DNA of 64,000 nucleotides from Xiheimicrobium sp033763395 (GTDB lineage: Bacteria > Myxococcota > Myxococcia > Myxococcales > Myxococcaceae): contig JANRKQ010000110.1 in assembly GCA_033763395.1 (NCBI GenBank), positions 1 to 64,000 of the forward strand, read 5' to 3'. Positions 38,695-47,426 of this stretch are shown piece after piece. A program made the position numbers and the translations under genes. A model generated the notes under the pieces. It was given only the letters and a program-made list of their open reading frames with translations, was not told the origin of the DNA and did not search any database. How positions within the stretch are numbered: position 1 is the stretch's first letter; every line of letters begins with the position of its first letter.

Positions 38695-39084
38695 TCAGCG
38701 AGCCTTCTTCTTCACGTCGACGGTGGCCGCGCGGAGCCAGAAGCGCAGGTCATCGGTGAGGCCCCCCTTCTCGACGGCGGTCTCGACCGAGGTCGACAGG
38801 CCGAGGGCGAAGCGGGGCCGCTCTTCCTGTTCGCGCAAGACCCGCACGAGCTCACGCTGCAGCGCGGCTGGCACCACGGCGACGTCGGGCACGTAGACGG
38901 TGCCGCGGGCGCCCTTGAGCGCGCGGGCCACCTGGGCGGGCTCCTTCACCTCGACGAAGGGCTCCCCCGGGAGCGCCTGGGCCGCGGTGATGGCGAACGC
39001 GCGGCGATCGGCCTCGGCTCCGCCGGTGAGGATCATCGACGCCCGGTTCTTCTTGAGCTGCTCCAGCGAGTACGACGTGTCCAT
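38695..39084 (-). CDS. Degenerate sigma-54-activator-like AAA fragment
   Basis: A 129-residue protein that follows the linear pattern of a bacterial enhancer-binding protein AAA+ domain but in miniature. The Walker A region (normally GExGTGKE) reads ILTGGAEADRR. The Walker B region (normally GTLFLDEI.ELP...Q..LLRVLQE) reads GTVYVPDVAVVP then ALQRELVRVLREQE. The sensor region (normally IAATN.DLE.....G.FREDLYYRL) reads GLSTSVETAVEKGGLTDDLRFWL. The GAFTGA loop, Walker lysine, Walker B acids and DNA-binding domain are all absent. It is therefore unlikely to hydrolyse ATP or activate sigma-54 directly; a binding or antagonist role is possible. It lies between cyclase and TerB-like genes. Confidence 0.7.
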   Translation of the reverse strand: MDTSYSLEQLKKNRASMILTGGAEADRRAFAITAAQALPGEPFVEVKEPAQVARALKGARGTVYVPDVAVVPAALQRELVRVLREQEERPRFALGLSTSVETAVEKGGLTDDLRFWLRAATVDVKKKAR

Positions 39085-39094
39085 GTCGGCTCCT

Positions 39095-40636
39095 TCAGAA
39101 GCGGCGCTGGGCCTCGAGCGACTCGTTGAGCGCCTTCGTCACCTTGAACAGGGGCACCGGCGCGGTGCGGCCCTTGACCCGCACTGGCGGCAGATCTTCG
39201 AGCGGCCCGTAGCGTCGCAACACCTCGGCGGTCCCCGCGCCCACCAGGATCTCGCCCGGGCCTGCCAGCGCGCATAGGCGTGAGGCGACGTTCACGGTGT
39301 CACCGATGCAGGTGTACTCCGTGCGCCGCGTGCTGCCGATGCTGCCCGCGACGACCGGGCCGGTGTTGAGGCCGAGGCCGAGCTCGAGGCGCTCCGTGGC
39401 GGGCCGCTGGCCGTTGCGCTCCTGCACCTCGGCCATCATCTGCAGCGCCGCCGAGACCGCCGATTCGACGTCGTCGTCGTGGCGAACGGGCGCACCCCAC
39501 ACCGCCATCAGGCCGTCGCCGAGGAACTTGTCGAGCGTGCCGCCCCACGAGAGCACCACGTCGGCCAGACGCCCCAGCACGTCGTTGAGTCGCGCCATCA
39601 CCTCTTCGGGCGGCAGCGTCTCGGCGAAGCCGGTGAAGTTGCGAATGTCGGCGAAGAGCACCGTCACCACGCGCTTCTCGCCCGACAGCGCCACGTCTCC
39701 GGAGCGCAGCACCTCTTCGACAACCGCGTCCGAGGTGTAGCGCGCAAAGAGCCGCCGCATGCGCTCGGTCTGGGTGGTGCGCCGCAGGACGGTCTCGATG
39801 CGGGCGGCGAGCTCCTCCATCGAGGCACCTTTGTGCACGTAGTCGTCGGCGCCCGCCTTGAGCAGGCCCACCTTCTGCGCCTCGGCGTCGTTCGCGGTGA
39901 GGATGAGCACTGGCAGCTCGTGCCTGGGCCCAGCCTTGATGCGGCGGCACAGCTCGGCGCCGTCGAGCCCGGGCATGTCGAGATCGGTCAAGACGAGGTC
40001 GGGCTTCACCACGTCGAGCTGCTCGAGCGCGAGGAACGGATCGTTGAAGACGGCCACCTCGTAGCCATGAGCGGTGAGGCCCTCGTCCACCAGCGAGCAG
40101 GCGAGCTCGGAGTCGTCAACGACCAGCACTCGCCGGCCGTTCTGGACGGCCCGCACGTCGGAGCCCGAGCTGCGCCTGGGAGCATCGGGCCCCGCGCTCA
40201 TGCGCTGCTGGAGGCCCAGGGCCTCGTAGACCTGTTGGTGCGTGCAGGCGCCCACCTCGATGAGCAGCTCGCCCAGCCGGCGCCCGTCGCGCTTCTGCTT
40301 CTCGAGCACGTGCTGGAGCGCGCCCTCTTCGACGTAGCGCAGCCCGAGGAGGATCTCGCCCAGCGGCGGGCGATCGAGCACGACGGTGTCACCACGGGCG
40401 ATGGCGAGCGAGAGGGCCCGCTGGAGCTGCGGCCGGGTGAGGTAGCCGAGCGACAAGAGCGCCTCTCCGACGCGCGCGCCCGTCAGCGGCTGGAGCGCCA
40501 GCGCTTCCTGCACCTGGCCCTCGGTGACCAGGCCCAGCTGGATGAGGAGGTCGCCGAAGCGGCGGGTGGGGTCGAAGGTCAACGCGTCGTCGATGTTAGC
40601 GCCCAATGCCCCGGTGGGAACCCCATGTGTGTGCAC
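39095..40636 (-). CDS. MshEN-receiver-class III adenylate cyclase
   Basis: About 513 residues from GTG 40636 (TTG 40606 is an alternative). Residues 26-145 hold repeated MshEN-type half-motifs: RRFGDLLIQLGLVTEGQV, RVGEALLSLGYLTRPQL, PPLGEILLGLRYVEEGAL and RRLGELLIEVGACTHQQV, each followed by a helix ending in A-L..Q. A receiver domain follows (about 168-285) with VVDDSE, phosphoacceptor Asp218 in VLTDLDMPGLDG, LILTAND and YVHKG. The class III cyclase domain (about 320-500) has both metal Asp residues (LFADIRNFTG; FLGDGLMAVWG), the purine-selecting Lys370 in TLDKF and IGDTVNVASRL, all intact and of adenylate type. It likely makes cAMP under control of phosphorylation and an MshEN ligand. Five bases separate it from the upstream gene. 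Confidence 0.9.
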   Translation of the reverse strand: MHTHGVPTGALGANIDDALTFDPTRRFGDLLIQLGLVTEGQVQEALALQPLTGARVGEALLSLGYLTRPQLQRALSLAIARGDTVVLDRPPLGEILLGLRYVEEGALQHVLEKQKRDGRRLGELLIEVGACTHQQVYEALGLQQRMSAGPDAPRRSSGSDVRAVQNGRRVLVVDDSELACSLVDEGLTAHGYEVAVFNDPFLALEQLDVVKPDLVLTDLDMPGLDGAELCRRIKAGPRHELPVLILTANDAEAQKVGLLKAGADDYVHKGASMEELAARIETVLRRTTQTERMRRLFARYTSDAVVEEVLRSGDVALSGEKRVVTVLFADIRNFTGFAETLPPEEVMARLNDVLGRLADVVLSWGGTLDKFLGDGLMAVWGAPVRHDDDVESAVSAALQMMAEVQERNGQRPATERLELGLGLNTGPVVAGSIGSTRRTEYTCIGDTVNVASRLCALAGPGEILVGAGTAEVLRRYGPLEDLPPVRVKGRTAPVPLFKVTKALNESLEAQRRF

Positions 40637-40641
40637 GGGGG

Positions 40642-41748
40642 TCAATGCCCCCGCACCTGGACGAGGGCCATGAGGATCTCGAGGAGGATGAGGACGACGA
40701 TCATGATCTCCAGCGTGAGGGAGCGGTCGTGGTCCACCTCGCCCTTGAGCAGCTGGTACGTCTGGAGCAACAGCCGGTGCTTGCGCGAGACCTGCTCGGT
40801 CCAGTGCTTGACGCGGAGCTGCCCGACGGCGCTCTCGTAGACGCGGGCCAGGTACACGTCGCCGACGATCTTGAGGGCGTTCTCGACGCGCTCGATGAAC
40901 TCGGACAGCTCGATGAGCGTCTGCATGAGCTCGCGCAGCACCTTGCGGTAGGGGCTGTAGAGAATGGAGCCCTTGTTCAGGTCGATGCCGTCGTAGACCC
41001 GGGTGAGCTCGGCATCGAGCACCGAGTCGTAGTACCGCAGCTCGAGCAGCTGGGCGTTGGCGATCTCGAGCAGGTCGACGATGTCTTCGCTGCCCGACGG
41101 CTCGTAGAGGAAACTCGCGTTCCACTCGCAGAGAGCGAGATCGTTGGTGGTGTAGCTGTGGTGGTGCTCGAGCACCTCGCGCGACTCGCGGGGCGAGAGC
41201 TGGCCGGCGGCGGTCTCTCCGAGAATCAGCTTCGCCAGCGCGGGCTCGGCGAGCACCTCGTCGGCGGTGACGGCGCGGTCGAAGGCCTTCACGAAGAGCA
41301 CGGTGTACTCCTCGTGCTGATCCCACAGGTGGGGCTTCTCGAAGGCCGGCTCGAGCTGGGTGCGAAGGCGGGCGATCTCGTCGCGGGCGAGCGCGTCGAT
41401 GGCGCGGGAGTCGTAGAGCTCGTCGGCGAGCGGCGTCACCTCGGCGAGCGTCTGGCCGGGCTCGAGCGGAACGCGCAGGGCGATGGCGAGGGCCCCGTGG
41501 TCGAAGAGGCGGAGGCCGAGCTGCACGTCACGCACCCGCCCCAGCACCTCGAGCTGACGGGCGCCGAGATCGGCCGCCAGCGGCGCGTTCGACAGCTGCA
41601 GGTAGGCGCTGCCGGCGCGCGAGAAGCCCACCCGCCGCACGCCAGAGCCGGCGCGAGACAGCAGCTCCCGTGCCTTCTCGAGGTGAATCGAGTCGGCCAC
41701 GTCGAAGAAGCGGTAGCAGATGGCCGAGGCGTCGGTGAGGCGCAACAT
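40642..41748 (-). CDS. Membrane-anchored protein, RMD1/DUF155-like layout
   Basis: A 368-residue protein with ATG at 41748. A globular N-terminal domain (about 1-210, LRLTDASAICYRFFDVADSI) is followed by a long helical region (DIVDLLEIANAQLLELRYY; LRELMQTLIELSEFIERVENAL) and one C-terminal membrane segment (LEIMIVVLILLEILMALV). This end-anchored helical arrangement resembles RMD1/DUF155 proteins, but the central family motif is not clear, so I treat the family as uncertain. No ribosome site is visible at the start. It shares a transcript with the cyclase gene. Confidence 0.6.
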   Translation of the reverse strand: MLRLTDASAICYRFFDVADSIHLEKARELLSRAGSGVRRVGFSRAGSAYLQLSNAPLAADLGARQLEVLGRVRDVQLGLRLFDHGALAIALRVPLEPGQTLAEVTPLADELYDSRAIDALARDEIARLRTQLEPAFEKPHLWDQHEEYTVLFVKAFDRAVTADEVLAEPALAKLILGETAAGQLSPRESREVLEHHHSYTTNDLALCEWNASFLYEPSGSEDIVDLLEIANAQLLELRYYDSVLDAELTRVYDGIDLNKGSILYSPYRKVLRELMQTLIELSEFIERVENALKIVGDVYLARVYESAVGQLRVKHWTEQVSRKHRLLLQTYQLLKGEVDHDRSLTLEIMIVVLILLEILMALVQVRGH

Positions 41749-41792
41749 GGGGGCGAGTGTAGCGAAAGGTCGTTGCGGCGATAGCGCGGTGG

Positions 41793-41821
41793 TGAGCAAC
41801 GGAGTGGCGAAGGGTGAGCAA
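41793..41821. promoter_or_regulatory. Direct repeat TGAGCAA x2, 22 bp apart
   Basis: GGTGAGCAA occurs at 41791-41799 and again at 41813-41821, so the TGAGCAA cores start exactly 22 bp (about two helical turns) apart. They lie in the 143-bp divergent gap before the Ig-domain lipoprotein gene, ending 71 bases before its ATG. The same pair with the same spacing and distance occurs at 57058-57086. Confidence 0.6.
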
Positions 41822-41860
41822 GAAGCAGGCACCTGCAGCCTCCGGTGCGGCGGGTGACGG

Positions 41861-41876
41861 TGGCCTGCTTTGTGCT
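41861..41876 (+). promoter_or_regulatory. Possible sigma-54 (-24/-12) promoter
   Basis: TGGCCTGCTTTGTGCT matches the sigma-54 consensus TGGCACG-N4-TTGC(A/T) with GG and GC separated by the required 10 bases. The predicted transcript would begin about five bases before the ATG at 41892, where no Shine-Dalgarno site is visible, so a nearly leaderless message is implied. Confidence 0.35.
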
Positions 41877-41891
41877 GTCAGATGCCGCTCG

Positions 41892-44396
41892 ATGAAGACT
41901 ACGTTCCCTGGGTTTTTCGTCTTCGCGTGGCTCGTGATCGGGTGCGAACGCCCGGTCCCCTTCGTGTCCGACGGAGGGCCGGTGGAGGTTCAGGACGGCG
42001 GCGTCACGAACGCGGGCCCCCGAGACGGCGGCGAGGACGGCGGTGGGGGTGACGCAGGCCTCGGTGACGGCGGGGCGTCGGTGGACGCCGGGCCGGGGCT
42101 CGATGCCGGGCGTCCCGGCGTACCCGACCCGGCGCAATCCAGCCTCGTCGCCACCGCGTTGGCGGTCGCCGACGGGGTGGACGAGGCCGTGGTGGTCATC
42201 TCGATCAAGGATGTGTTCGGAACTGGCGTTGCCGGGGTGACGCCGGTGTTGTCGATCGGTGGAACCGGCAACCTGACGAGGCCCTGTACGCCCACCCTGG
42301 CGTCCGGGGTGTCGACCTGCGGGGTGCGCTCGACGGTGGCCGAACCCAAAGCGCTGACGACGTCGTCACCAGTCGTCCTCACCGGGGCGACGCGGTTCGT
42401 CGCGGGCCCTCCTGCAGACGCGACCTCGACCTTCGATGGGGGGCCGACGACGCTCCCCGCGGACGGAACGAGCGAGGGGCTCGTCTCAGTCAGGCTGAGC
42501 GATGCGTTCGGCAACCCGGTCGAGGGGGTCACGCCGACGCTCACGCTCACGGGCCTGGCGGCGCAGCTGGCGCCCCCAGCTCCGACGAATGCACAGGGCG
42601 TGTCGACGACGCGGGTGCGGTCGACGATTCCCGGCACGGCGATGGTGGCGTTGACGGCCCCGCTCCAACGGGGGCCGCTCGCCTTCACCTTCGTGGCAGG
42701 GGCGCCGTCCGAGAGCCGATCCACCATCAGCGCGACCCCCGGGAGCGCGCCGGCCGATGGGGTCAGCGCCGTGCAGCTCACGGCCACCATCCGAGACGCG
42801 CAGGGGAACCCGCTGCCGGGGCAAACGGTTCGTTTCGCGGTGCCCGACGCGGGGCTCGTGCTGGAGCAGCCGGCGCTCCTGACGAGCGACGCCGGGGTCG
42901 CCCAGGGCCGGCTGTTCGGCGTCCTGCCGGGAGTCCGGCTCGTCACGCTCGCCCAGCCGCTCGTCACCTCCACGGGAGCCACCGTCACCTTCACGCCGAA
43001 CGTCCCCGACCCTGCGCAGTGCAGCCTGGTGGCGAGCCCCACCACCGCCATCGCCGATGGAATGGCCGCGATCGAAGTGCTGGTGACATTGCGCGACTCG
43101 AGCGCTCGGCCGGTCGCCGGGGTCGGCGTGGTGGTCGCGTCGACGCGAGGCACCGTCACCCAGGGACCGCCGACGGATCTTCAGGGCCAGACCCGCGCGT
43201 TCGTTCGCTCGACCACGGGTGGGCCCGCCGTCATCACCGTCACCAGCCCGGTGGTCCTCGGAAGCGAGTTCGTGACGTTCAGGCCGATCCTCGACGTCGA
43301 GGTCCCGCTCGAGATGCTCTCCTGGCCGGTGAACTGGTCGTCGGGAGCAGCACTTCAGGTGGACCGGTCTCAGCTCCACCTCGACCGGAGCGATTACGAC
43401 GGGGTGGTCACCACCACCTTCGAGGCCGTGTGCCAGGGCGCACAGCGCACCGTCGAGCTCGTCGCCCAGTCGTCGGGCGCCGCGGTGGCCTCGGTCAGCT
43501 GCCCGGCGGCGGCGAGCCCCACGCGTGTTCGCAGCACCGCGTTCACGTGGTCGGGCGCGCAGGTGTTCCGAGCGCGGCTGGCCGCCGCCAGCACCGCCGC
43601 TCCGTTCGTGCTGCACTCGGCCCGCGTCATCGTCACCCAGACCGCGGCGACGCGCACCCGGTACATGGCCTTGCTGGTTCGTGGCCCGAACACGGCCCAG
43701 GGGGAGGCCATCTCGACGACCTTCAACAGCAGCGAGTTCGCCTCGCAGCTCGTCTCCTGGTGGTGGAGCCCGACGCGCGTGGCGGGGCTCAGCCCGTCGA
43801 CCCCCTTCGAGTTCGAGGTCATCGCGGACATCAGCGGTACGTCGATCAGCCCGACTGTCCGGCTGCGGCGCGAAGAGCTCTTCTTCGACGCGGCCACGGT
43901 GTCGACCGCGCCTGGGCTGCGACGCTACACCACGGCCTTCGCCGCGCCGCCCGGAGGTGGACCCTCACAGAACACCGAGGCTCGCTACCGGGTCTCGCCG
44001 GGGGGGGCGTCGAACGGCTGGTTCCTGCTGCGCGCTGCTGTCTGGGTGCGGCTGGAGAACATGGAGCGCCTGCAGCTCCAGATCCCCCTGACGGGCGGGC
44101 CTGAGGCACACGACCCCGCGTTGCACCGGTTCGAGCTGACCCGGTACACCAACCCGACGACCTCGCTGCTGGCGAACACCTCGATCCCCGGCTTTCCGGG
44201 GAACACGGCGACGGTCCAGCTCCAGGGTTCGGCAGGAGACACCGTCACGGGGTCGATGGCGTTGGGACCGCCGCTCTCGGCCCAGGGCCCTTCGTCGCTT
44301 GCGGTCCCCGCGGCGAGCCTCGACCAGCTGCGACTGTCGGCGACGGTGCAGGGAACCAGCGTGCAGGCCCCGCTGCTGCGGGTCGAGGTCAACTGA
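41892..44396 (+). CDS. Lipoprotein with tandem bacterial Ig-like (group 1) domains
   Basis: An 834-residue surface lipoprotein. I chose ATG at 41892, which gives a proper lipoprotein signal (KTTFPGFFVFAWLVIGC, lipid Cys18). A Gly/Asp-rich spacer (DGGGGDAGLGDGG) follows. Four Big_1/invasin-like domains cover about residues 75-480; each opens with (A/S)...ADG..A..V.V...D..G.PV.GV and ends with a strand before FxxG/P (SSLVATALAVADGVDEAV; STFDGGPTTLPADGT; STISATPGSAPADGV; CSLVASPTTAIADGM). The C-terminal 350 residues are beta-rich and unknown to me. Such proteins act as adhesins or envelope scaffolds. It converges on the kinase gene of the leftward operon. Confidence 0.85.
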   Translation: MKTTFPGFFVFAWLVIGCERPVPFVSDGGPVEVQDGGVTNAGPRDGGEDGGGGDAGLGDGGASVDAGPGLDAGRPGVPDPAQSSLVATALAVADGVDEAVVVISIKDVFGTGVAGVTPVLSIGGTGNLTRPCTPTLASGVSTCGVRSTVAEPKALTTSSPVVLTGATRFVAGPPADATSTFDGGPTTLPADGTSEGLVSVRLSDAFGNPVEGVTPTLTLTGLAAQLAPPAPTNAQGVSTTRVRSTIPGTAMVALTAPLQRGPLAFTFVAGAPSESRSTISATPGSAPADGVSAVQLTATIRDAQGNPLPGQTVRFAVPDAGLVLEQPALLTSDAGVAQGRLFGVLPGVRLVTLAQPLVTSTGATVTFTPNVPDPAQCSLVASPTTAIADGMAAIEVLVTLRDSSARPVAGVGVVVASTRGTVTQGPPTDLQGQTRAFVRSTTGGPAVITVTSPVVLGSEFVTFRPILDVEVPLEMLSWPVNWSSGAALQVDRSQLHLDRSDYDGVVTTTFEAVCQGAQRTVELVAQSSGAAVASVSCPAAASPTRVRSTAFTWSGAQVFRARLAAASTAAPFVLHSARVIVTQTAATRTRYMALLVRGPNTAQGEAISTTFNSSEFASQLVSWWWSPTRVAGLSPSTPFEFEVIADISGTSISPTVRLRREELFFDAATVSTAPGLRRYTTAFAAPPGGGPSQNTEARYRVSPGGASNGWFLLRAAVWVRLENMERLQLQIPLTGGPEAHDPALHRFELTRYTNPTTSLLANTSIPGFPGNTATVQLQGSAGDTVTGSMALGPPLSAQGPSSLAVPAASLDQLRLSATVQGTSVQAPLLRVEVN

Positions 44397-44406
44397 CGCC
44401 ACGCGC

Positions 44407-45411
44407 CTATCGCGCGAGGGCGGCCGTGGGCTCGGCGGGGGTGAGCGTGGTGTCAGCGACGACCTGCGCTACGAGCTCACCGAGGGCCGCGCGGCGCTCG
44501 GCGAGGGCCGACGCGGGCACGATGGGGCGGAGCATCTTCAGCAGCGCGCGTGGCTCGGCGAAGCGTTCGGCCGGCTCGAGCGAGACGAGCTTCCAGCAGA
44601 TGAAGCGCAGCTCGACGGGAACGTCGCCGCGATGCGCCTCGATGGGGGCGATGTCCCACGAGGGGCTGCGGAGCATCTCGAGCTCACTGCGGACCCGCAG
44701 CGCGCGAACGGCCGTGAGCAGCTCGTACATCACGAGGCCGAGGCTGAAGAGATCGGAGCGGATGTCGAGGGGCTCGTCGCGGAGCTGCTCGGGCGACATG
44801 TAGAAGGCCTTTCCCTTCACGATGCCCCGCTGCGTCGACAGGGCCCGGCTGCTCGCGCGCGCGATGCCGAAGTCGATGAGTTTGGTGACGCCCGTGTTGG
44901 ACACGAGGATGTTGTGGGGGCTCACGTCGCGGTGGACGATGTGCAGCGGCTGGCCGTCGGAGCTCCGGGCGGTGTGCGCGGCCTGAAGGGCGCCGGCACA
45001 GTCGGCGATCACCTGCGCCACCAGGTGCACGTCCAGCGCGGTCTGCCGGCGTTGGAGCCAGGCGACCAGCTGTCGCAAGGTGATGCCCGGCACCCACTCC
45101 ATCACGAGGTAGCTGCCCTCTGACGAGTGGTGGGCGTCGAACACCTTGGCGATGTGTTGATGCTCCAGCGCCATGCCCAGGCGGCCTTCTTCGAAGAACA
45201 TCGCGAGGGCCGCAGCGTCACCCAGGAACTCTGGCCGCACCCGCTTGAGGACACACAGGCGCCCGCCAGCGAGGGGCTGCCGCGCGAGGAAGACCTCGGC
45301 CATGCCACCGACGCCGAGGCGCCCGAGCAGCTCGTACGAGCCGAGCTGGCGGGCCACGCCAGGGCCGAGGGGCGTGACGAAGCGGGCAGGGTCGGCGGTG
45401 GTTGAGCTCAC
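44407..45411 (-). CDS. Serine/threonine protein kinase
   Basis: A 334-residue soluble Hanks-type kinase. GTG at 45411 overlaps the stop of the preceding lipoprotein gene (GTGA), which sets the start. All key residues are present: Gly loop LGVGGMAEV (32-40), Lys56 in CVLKRV, HRDVSPHN (160-167), DFG at 180-182, KGKAFYMSPEQL in the activation segment and RSDLFSLGLVMYELL. The C-terminal 60 residues carry no sensor domain or membrane segment. It is the last gene of an operon that otherwise encodes exported proteins, so a regulatory link to their production is plausible but unproven. Confidence 0.93.
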   Translation of the reverse strand: MSSTTADPARFVTPLGPGVARQLGSYELLGRLGVGGMAEVFLARQPLAGGRLCVLKRVRPEFLGDAAALAMFFEEGRLGMALEHQHIAKVFDAHHSSEGSYLVMEWVPGITLRQLVAWLQRRQTALDVHLVAQVIADCAGALQAAHTARSSDGQPLHIVHRDVSPHNILVSNTGVTKLIDFGIARASSRALSTQRGIVKGKAFYMSPEQLRDEPLDIRSDLFSLGLVMYELLTAVRALRVRSELEMLRSPSWDIAPIEAHRGDVPVELRFICWKLVSLEPAERFAEPRALLKMLRPIVPASALAERRAALGELVAQVVADTTLTPAEPTAALAR

Positions 45412-47426
45412 GGAGAGACCGGCTTCGAGAGAATGCTTCCGCGGTCCCCGGCCGCCCAAAGGGCGCCTCCCGAGCTCACGACGCGGTGGGTCGGGAGGCC
45501 GACCAGCTCGCCCGTCGTCCCGAGGAGGCCTGCGCGAACCACCCCCACCTCGCTCGCCGCGAGGAAGCTGGTCGGGGTCGCCAGCACCGAGGTGATGGGG
45601 TACCCGGTGGTCAGCGCGCTGCGCCACACCGTACCGTCCCACAGCCGGACGCCCCTGGACCCGGACACGAAGACCCGGTTCGCAGCGGTGCCGTGCACGT
45701 CGGTGAACGTCATGTCGGTTCCCACGTCGGGGTCAAGTGTCCACCTCGCGCCCTCGAAGCGAAGCACCGTGCCTCCCTCGCCGACGGCCCACAGCCGCGC
45801 TTCGTCCGGGCCCCAGATGGCCGCGAGGTTGCGCGTCGTGGGGACCGGCACCCGAGCCCATCGGGTTCCATCGAAGAACAGCACAGTGCCGCGGGCGCCG
45901 ACTGCCCAGATGCGGGTTCGACCGAGCGCGAAGACACCGAAGAGGTCGTCGGTCACGCCCGAGGCCTCGGGCCGCCATGACAGCCCGTCCCACACGAGAA
46001 TGGTGCCGCGCGCGCCGACGATGACGGCGAAGTCGCAGTCGAACGCTACCACGCCGGTGAGGTCGACCGACGTGCCGACGTTCACCCTCGTCCACCCATC
46101 GCGGTCGCGCCGGAGGACGAGGCCCTGCTCGCCGACCGCGAACCCACCCTGGGCCGTGAGGTCGAGATCGAAGAGGGAGAGGTCGGTCACGTTGCGCAGG
46201 GTCTCCCGCCATCGCGTCCCATCGAAGCGCAGGAGCGAGCCGTCACCAGCGAGCCAGGCGTCGGTGTTCGTGCGCGCGGAGGAGGCCGTGTGCAGGCGCG
46301 CGGTGGGCAGCGTGACTTCTTCCCAGCGGGTGCCCGCCCGGCGGAACAGCTGCCCCGGGTCGCTGGTGACGTGCACCTGCTCGCCGACGACGAAGGCGTG
46401 CCGGTAGACGTCGCCGAAGTCGACGCGGTTGGGGTTGAACTCCCGCGCTGGCAGGGGGCTCCCGGCCACCAGCCGAACGCCGTCCCACTCGCGGACCTTG
46501 CCGTCGAGGTCGAGGAAGAACCAGCCCCCGTCCGGCAACGCCGCGACGTCCACCACGGCGAGGTCCGTACCACCATCGACTGGAGTGCGGCCCTCGAGCT
46601 GGAACCACGCGCCCGCCTTGTGCCGGGAGATGAACCCGTGGTTGCCCACCGCGAAGCCCTCGAGGCCGGTCGGCGTCTCACGCACCTGGACCCGCTCGCC
46701 GCAGAGGCGCTCGGCGAAGCACCGCCCTGACAGCCCCTCGGAGCGCATCGAGACGCCATCGTAGACCCACCGGAGGTTGGCCCACGTGAACGAGACGCCC
46801 TGGACGCTGGAAGAGAGGCCTGCCCCGCCCTGCCCTGCCTCGACGACCCAGGGCCCAGTGTCGGAGCGTGACCGCAGTGAGGTGCGCGTGGTGGCCCAGA
46901 GTCGGCCACCCCAGCGGGTGACGCCCTGCACGTCTTCCAGAATGCCGAGGCGCTCCGAGCGCCACTGCTCCCCGTCGAAGTGAAGGAGCGACCCCCACTC
47001 GCCCGCGACCCACACGTCGTCGGCCGCGAGGGCCGTGACGGCGGTGAGGGCCACACCGGTCGGGAAGGGGCTCTGCCAGCACCACCCGGTCGCCAGGCAG
47101 CTGGCCGCGCTGGGCTCGACCGGCTCGCAGGTCGACGGGGCCACTCCAGCGTCGGGCACCGAGACGCTGCCCCCGTCGTCGGTGACCGCGGGCGGAAGCT
47201 CGAGCACACAGGCCGCGGCGCGACACCGTTGGCCGCTCCCGCACACCGAGCAGCTGGCGCCTTCATTCCCGCAGGCGCCCTCGCTGTCCCCCGTCACACA
47301 GGCGCCGTCGACGGTACAGCACCCGCTGCAGCTCACTGGAGAGCACTGGCTTTCGACCAGCTCGTCTCCACAGCGGCACCCAGCGGCGAGGACCGCGAGG
47401 AGGGCGCAGGCGGTGAGGCGCCTCAT
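45408..47426 (-). CDS. Lipoprotein with Cys module and WD-like beta-propeller
   Basis: A 672-residue lipoprotein (signal RRLTACALLAVLAAGC, lipid Cys17). Residues about 28-75 hold a Cys-rich module (CSGCCTVDGACV, ACGNEGASCSVCGSGQRC) closely matching that of the hydrolase at 8749-10149. The remaining 560 residues are repeats of about 45 residues of the type DVWVAGEWGSLLHFDGEQW, IWAVGARGTVLFFDGTRW and LWAVGEGGTVLRFEGARW, which will form one or two beta-propellers. It starts within the stop of the gene before it (ATGA) and its stop overlaps the kinase start. Probably a surface binding protein; ligand unknown. Confidence 0.88.
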   Translation of the reverse strand: MRRLTACALLAVLAAGCRCGDELVESQCSPVSCSGCCTVDGACVTGDSEGACGNEGASCSVCGSGQRCRAAACVLELPPAVTDDGGSVSVPDAGVAPSTCEPVEPSAASCLATGWCWQSPFPTGVALTAVTALAADDVWVAGEWGSLLHFDGEQWRSERLGILEDVQGVTRWGGRLWATTRTSLRSRSDTGPWVVEAGQGGAGLSSSVQGVSFTWANLRWVYDGVSMRSEGLSGRCFAERLCGERVQVRETPTGLEGFAVGNHGFISRHKAGAWFQLEGRTPVDGGTDLAVVDVAALPDGGWFFLDLDGKVREWDGVRLVAGSPLPAREFNPNRVDFGDVYRHAFVVGEQVHVTSDPGQLFRRAGTRWEEVTLPTARLHTASSARTNTDAWLAGDGSLLRFDGTRWRETLRNVTDLSLFDLDLTAQGGFAVGEQGLVLRRDRDGWTRVNVGTSVDLTGVVAFDCDFAVIVGARGTILVWDGLSWRPEASGVTDDLFGVFALGRTRIWAVGARGTVLFFDGTRWARVPVPTTRNLAAIWGPDEARLWAVGEGGTVLRFEGARWTLDPDVGTDMTFTDVHGTAANRVFVSGSRGVRLWDGTVWRSALTTGYPITSVLATPTSFLAASEVGVVRAGLLGTTGELVGLPTHRVVSSGGALWAAGDRGSILSKPVSP

